Source: Paracyclopina nana
Taxonomy: Eukaryota > Arthropoda > Copepoda > Cyclopoida > Cyclopettidae
Assembly: GCA_019096065.1 (NCBI GenBank)
Contig: JAGUCH010000006.1
Span: 3,802,001 to 3,866,000, forward strand
Direction: 5' to 3'
DNA length: 64,000 nt
The notes beneath the pieces were generated by a model. That model ran no database searches. It saw nothing but the letters and a program-made list of their open reading frames with translations, and was not told where the DNA came from. Shown here one piece after another: positions 59,829 to 64,000 of this stretch; position 1 is the stretch's first letter, and every line of letters begins with the position of its first letter. A program made the position numbers and the translations under genes.

Positions 59829-61584
59829 ATGGAGGCCTTCGTTTTGACAGCCTTGTCCTTCATCAGTTTTGCCGCGGTTCTCTGGCTTGTGGTGACAAAA
59901 CTGGCAAAAAATCACCATCTCTCCGCCGCCCCAGCGGCCTCTGAGGACGAAGCCTCGACGTCTATCAACAACGATGAAGATGAGGCCCCACAAGAAGACA
60001 TCGGCTCGGGGACAGCCTCCCCTGGAGGAGTAGCCAGTACGAAATGCTCTATCGCGATGAAATCTAGCCTAATTTGCTTTCTTTGTTCCAGCTACAACAA
60101 CAACTAGCACGACATCTGAGAAAAAGCGAATGAGTCGAAGACAAAGGAAGAACGTGAAGAAGCGCGAAAAAGAGGCCACGGAGGCGGCAAGCGCGTCCGC
60201 CAGTGGAGGCTCGGGGTCGTCCCCTGTGCCAAGTGAACGTTCCCCAGGTTCCCCATTGGCCTCTCCGCCCACCCTAACCACGCCCTCCAACCCCGTCAAA
60301 GTCCAGAAGAAGAAGCAGGCATGTCGCTACCGCTCCACCATCGGCCTCTCCGACCATCAAATCTACTTGTATATGCACAACTACATAGCCGATCAGACCA
60401 CCCTCCGCTACCTAGGGTTCCCTCTGGAGTCTCAGCTGTCACCGGGTAAAGCTTGGGTCTACCAGGACCCTGAGCTCAGTGTCTCCAGCTTTGTGTGCGA
60501 CGATGAGCCCGCCAAATCCGTCTCCAGCTCTTCTTTGGACGTGAACGCGAGAGAGTTTGTTCCGAAGAAAATCGCCGAGGATGAGGCCGCGGCCTCGGGG
60601 GACGAAGTGGCCTCCACGCACTCGAGCAGCTCTTTGAGTGCGTCTGCCAAGGAGTTTGTGCCCTCCAAGAATTACGAATCGGATGGCTTTGAGCGAAGAA
60701 CATGCGCGAGATGCAACAGAACGTACTATGTCTTCCGTGATACTGGCGAGGTTGTCAATCCAGAGTCCTGTGTGTATCACTGGGGCAAGCCTCGCAATAC
60801 GCGAAAATACTCCTGTTGTGGACGCAAATCCAGGTCTCAATCTGGAGGAGGATGCGAGTCTGCTCCGAGTCACGTGTGGCGCGGAATTCTGTACGAGGTC
60901 TCTGGCCTTCATAAAGATCTGGAGGGCTACGCCAAGACGAGGCCTTTGCGCAACAGGGCCCAACCCGCGGATGGGAACTATGGCGTGTACGGTATTGATG
61001 GGGAGATGTTGTTCACCACGCAAGGCTTGCAGCTGTGCAAGATCACGGTGGTAAACGTGAGCGGACGTCTGGTGTACGAGTCGTTTGTGCAGCCCGAGGA
61101 CCCCATCGTTGATTTCAACACGAGGTTTTCAGGTGTCAGTGCTAAGGATCTGAAACGCGGACCTGCTAAGTGTTTGCGTGACGTGCAGAACGACTTGCTC
61201 GGGTTCATCAACGCCAACACCATCCTCATTGGACATGGACTAGAGAATGATTTGCGCGCGCTCAAGCTGGTCCATATGACTGTCATAGACACTTCGCTGG
61301 TTTTCCCTCATTTCTACGGCTTGCCCTACCGCCGTTCATTGAAGTCTGTGGTTCAAGTCTATTTGGACCGTGAAATCCAGGCAGAGAACTGCGGCCACGA
61401 CAGCTACGAGGACGCAAGGGCCTGCGTCGAGCTCATGCTGTGGAAGGTGTGCCAAGACATGGAGTCGATGCCTGCTGTACATCAACAACAACAAGCCTCA
61501 CCTGGACGACTGCAGCATCACCACCTCCAGCAACAATACTCTCCCTTCCCCCCTCCACAGCAGCAGCAACTTCCCGAGCAGTAG
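59829..61584 (+). CDS. REXO1-family 3'-5' RNA exonuclease with N-terminal membrane anchor
   Basis: Two exons, 59829-60036 and 60092-61584 (55-nt GT-AG intron, phase 1), encode 566 residues. Residues about 3-24 (MEAFVLTALSFISFAAVLWLVV) are a hydrophobic signal-anchor. An acidic then basic Ser-rich linker follows. A Cys/His region typical of REXO1 lies at about 273-330 (CARC, CVYHWG, YSCCGRK, GCESAPSHV). The DEDDh domain spans about 365-520: GIDGEM (Exo I, D372 and E374), GHGLENDLRALKL (Exo II, D456) and GHDSYEDARACVELMLWKV (Exo III, H505, D510). All five catalytic residues are present; Exo I reads DGE where DCE is usual. The tail is Gln/Pro/His-rich. Expected activity: removal of 3' nucleotides from structured RNA. 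The anchor would place it at a membrane, unlike the nuclear REXO1. The start was chosen because it gives the anchor and keeps phase with exon 2. Confidence 0.88.
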
Positions 61585-62422
61585 TTGCTGAAAAGCGAGA
61601 ATCCTCAACAACAATATCAGCGTATTATAAGACAGCGTCGGCGTCTGCAGCCGCTCTCATCCTCGACTAAGACAACCTCAAGAAGAAACTGAACTCAAAG
61701 CTAATTTTATCTCAGAAAATGTACTACTACAGGCGAATCGTTACATTCGGCTGAATAATACACTCTCGACGGGAGGATAAAGACTAATATGCCATTTCAT
61801 GGTTGTCGTCAAATGGAACACACTTCCTTGCTGATGGAAAGTGATCGCGCTTGCCTTTCCTTTTCTGTGTAGCAGCTCTTCTTTGTTCACTGTGGGAAGC
61901 ACAGAGCGAATTTTCGCTTAGCGACAGTTGACAGCAGCAGTCAAAAGTGGGCGAAAAATAATACGACATGCTCAATTCTCGACTCACTTCGCAGCCCTTA
62001 ATTCGATCATATCGCATCTCCAGCTATCAAGCCTGTTTTCTTGGGACTCCATTGCAATCATTGAGCCTGGCTCTCAAGCTTAGCTCATATGGAGCCGCAA
62101 TTCGCAGCGTTTCCAGAATACACATTCTCTCAACTTCTCCGCCCTTCGATTTGGCGTAAAATAAAAGTATCCGCTTTGTTTACATTTGTTTCCAGTACAG
62201 CTAGGCTGGACGCTCAAAAATAATAGAAAATTGACTGAAAGGAAATTGTGGACGGTCTGACAGTCTGACGTGTTTGGCCTTTTTGCCGCATAGGATCGCT
62301 ATTTGGTAAGAAAGGCCACTCGCTGCCAATGTTCCGAGGATCTAGAGGTCGCTTTTGAAAGGTCAACTCGAGATTGCAGCTGAATTGATCAAGTGCCACA
62401 AAAATGGAGACCTGACCCGAAA
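61585..62422. other. Intergenic region between the exonuclease and the second phosphatase
   Basis: About 840 nt holding the 3' UTR of the exonuclease gene and the promoter/5' UTR of the next gene. No canonical AATAAA was placed with confidence after the exonuclease stop. A four-codon upstream frame (ATG GAG ACC TGA at 62404) precedes the phosphatase ATG. Confidence 0.5.
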
Positions 62423-64000
62423 ATGCTACTTTTCTGCAAGAAGTTTGCTCTGTTGGCCCCGGCATTGCTGCTGGCGTTCAATTGCAAACATGTGCAGCCT
62501 TTTCCGTTCCCGAGCCTTCAAGAGGCCACCCTTGGTACTGCCGAGGAGGTCGTCGACCTTGACAGCGTCGCTGAACAGGACTCGTTTGGTCAGCCTCAAA
62601 ACTTGAAGGCAATTGGGTCGAGTCAGAGCAGTCTGTCACTTGGCTGGGACTTGGATATTGACCCCGAGGAGATTGAGAGCTACAGAATCTACTACAGTCA
62701 TCAAAACTTCAATGACGTGAAAACCATTCGGGAGCCTCAGCCTTCTCATGTCCTCAAAGGCTTAGAACCTTATACCGAGTATAAGATTATGGTGGCGTCC
62801 ATTATCAATGGATCAGAAAGCCGTAAATCGGACCCAATTACTGCTCAAACAGATGTGGGCGAGCCCAGTGCACCCAATATTACAAATGCCACATGTTATG
62901 GAACTGGAATGCTCTACGTGGAGTGGTTACGGCCAATCAGGTAAGAAATAATTGAGGTTACTTCTTTGCGATGGGTCTCCTAACTAATTTATGGTGCAGA
63001 TTTCACCGAACTGTGGACTACTACAAGATTTACTACCGCCCCGCCTCTGACAACGTGTTCGAAGATATCACCATCCAAACTGATGCAAACGAACAGCTCC
63101 AAAAAGTGGGCACAGGCTGCTACTGGAAATTTGCATAATTGATAATCACGTAATTTTGTTTTCAGTTCGTGATTGAAAGACTGGAGGGCAACCGCGAATA
63201 CGTGATCAAAATTTGTGCTGGAACAAAAAGTATTTCGAAGCCAGAGCAGCCTTTGCTGGGTGATCCATCTGCTGAGGCTCGCGTTTTCCTGCCAGAAGAG
63301 GAGTGCCAAGCAGATACGACAAGCAGACCTTTTTCGGCGGATTTCCAGGGTGAACTCAGTGCTGGAATGATAGTTGGAGCAGTGAGCGCAGTCCTCTTTC
63401 TTCTTCTGGCCGTGATAGGATTTGTCATCTGGAGGTATGACATTTTTAGCATGAATGCTAAACTCGTTTGTCTGCTCACTGCATACGCTGCTGCTATTTT
63501 AACTGAGTGCCAATTTGCATTTTGGCATGCGCGAGCGTCGTCATACGCACTATTCATTCATCAGCTTGATCTTCAACATGATGTGTAGTGGCCTTAATTC
63601 GTTTTTTGTCGGAAATTACCGCGCAAATGATTGAAAAAGGTGTGACTCAGGCTGCATTGCACAAGTGTGACAGATCATCAGAGCGACATTCGTAAGGGAC
63701 AGTCAGCTTGATCCAACAATCGTGCAACATTATCTTGCTATGCGTTGATAAGAATAGCTACTAGGCAAACACCATGTCCAATGCGACAATCTTTAACAAG
63801 AGGCTCTTCAACCACTTTCGTCGTCCTAGGCAATACTTCAAGGCAGCCTATTATTACCTGGATGAGCCCCATCGAATCGTGCCCCCGGCTACTTTGCCCG
63901 ACTGGGAGGATGCTCCTGGGCCTGATGGAGGGGAGCAGAGTGGTGCCGTACCTGTGCACCAGTTCGCTGCTCATGTGGCTGAACTTCATGCCGATTCGGA
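62423..64000 (+). CDS. Receptor-type tyrosine phosphatase, 5' part (two FN3 domains, TM, juxtamembrane), cut by the window end
   Basis: Exons 62423-62940, 63000-63105, 63166-63434 and probably 63803-64000 and beyond. ATG 62423 starts a signal peptide (MLLFCKKFALLAPALLLAF). Two fibronectin type III domains follow at residues about 47-145 (SLGWDLDIDPEEIESYRIYY) and 148-250 (VEWLRP, VDYYKIYYRP). A single membrane helix is at about 274-297 (AGMIVGAVSAVLFLLLAVIG). The last exon reads KAAYYYLDEPHRIVPP and then VPVHQFAAHVAELHADSD, the juxtamembrane wedge that precedes the D1 phosphatase domain in Ptp99A-type receptors. The last acceptor is uncertain: AG at 63801-63802 keeps the frame, while the better-looking AG at 63764 does not. 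The catalytic domains lie outside the window. Confidence 0.8.

Noticed and set aside
63765..63802. Using AG at 63764 as the acceptor of the last phosphatase exon
   Set aside because: It breaks the frame with exon 3 (phase mismatch) and gives a non-phosphatase peptide; AG at 63801-63802 keeps phase and the juxtamembrane motif.
1..64000. CRISPR arrays, operons, bacterial-style regulators
   Set aside because: The DNA is eukaryotic; no spaced direct-repeat array was seen.

Overview
The window is animal nuclear DNA and almost certainly arthropod. Genes are split by GT-AG introns of about 55 nt to over 2 kb. There is a chitin-binding (peritrophin-type) extracellular protein, Ptp99A-type receptor tyrosine phosphatases, and a BEL/Pao LTR retrotransposon. 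Large stretches are AT-rich and gene-poor. A crustacean or insect fits; the species cannot be fixed from the sequence alone.

Layout. (1) 1565-3385, + strand: last four coding exons of a Ptp99A-like receptor phosphatase, an inactive D2 domain. (2) 7415-18551, - strand: a complete, apparently very young BEL/Pao element of 11.1 kb. Its 245-bp LTRs look identical and it is flanked by a GCATC 5-bp target duplication. It carries gag, a single in-frame UGA, pol (protease-RT-RNase H-integrase), and a large third ORF of about 1,039 codons where an env gene would sit. That third ORF is not envelope-like. It reads as an SR-rich region, a coiled coil, a region patterned like a decayed RNase D-type 3'-5' exonuclease, and a Cys/His knuckle cluster. 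(3) 22726-29171, + strand: a secreted protein with one chitin-binding domain and nine copies of a (D/A)G-x-(K/R/P)-P-R-V-K-S-N-(I/L) motif. (4) 29.8-45.4 kb: 15.6 kb with no gene I can support. (5) 45398-50978, + strand: a mucin-like single-pass membrane protein with a long threonine tract.

(6) 52589-59092, - strand: the whole coding region of ANKFY1/Rabankyrin-5 (coiled coil-BTB-ankyrins-FYVE) in 12 exons, with one GC-AG intron. (7) 57066-58174, + strand: a two-exon gene of unknown function, nested antisense in an ANKFY1 intron and ending 11 nt from an ANKFY1 exon. (8) 59829-61584, + strand: a REXO1-family DEDDh exonuclease with an N-terminal membrane anchor, divergent from ANKFY1. (9) 62423 to the window end, + strand: the 5' part of a second receptor phosphatase (signal peptide, two FN3 domains, TM, juxtamembrane segment) of the same general type as gene 1.

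The most unusual item is the third ORF of the retrotransposon, with its candidate UGA readthrough and candidate splice acceptor. All exon boundaries were read by eye from splice consensus, frame continuity and family alignment; there are no transcript data.
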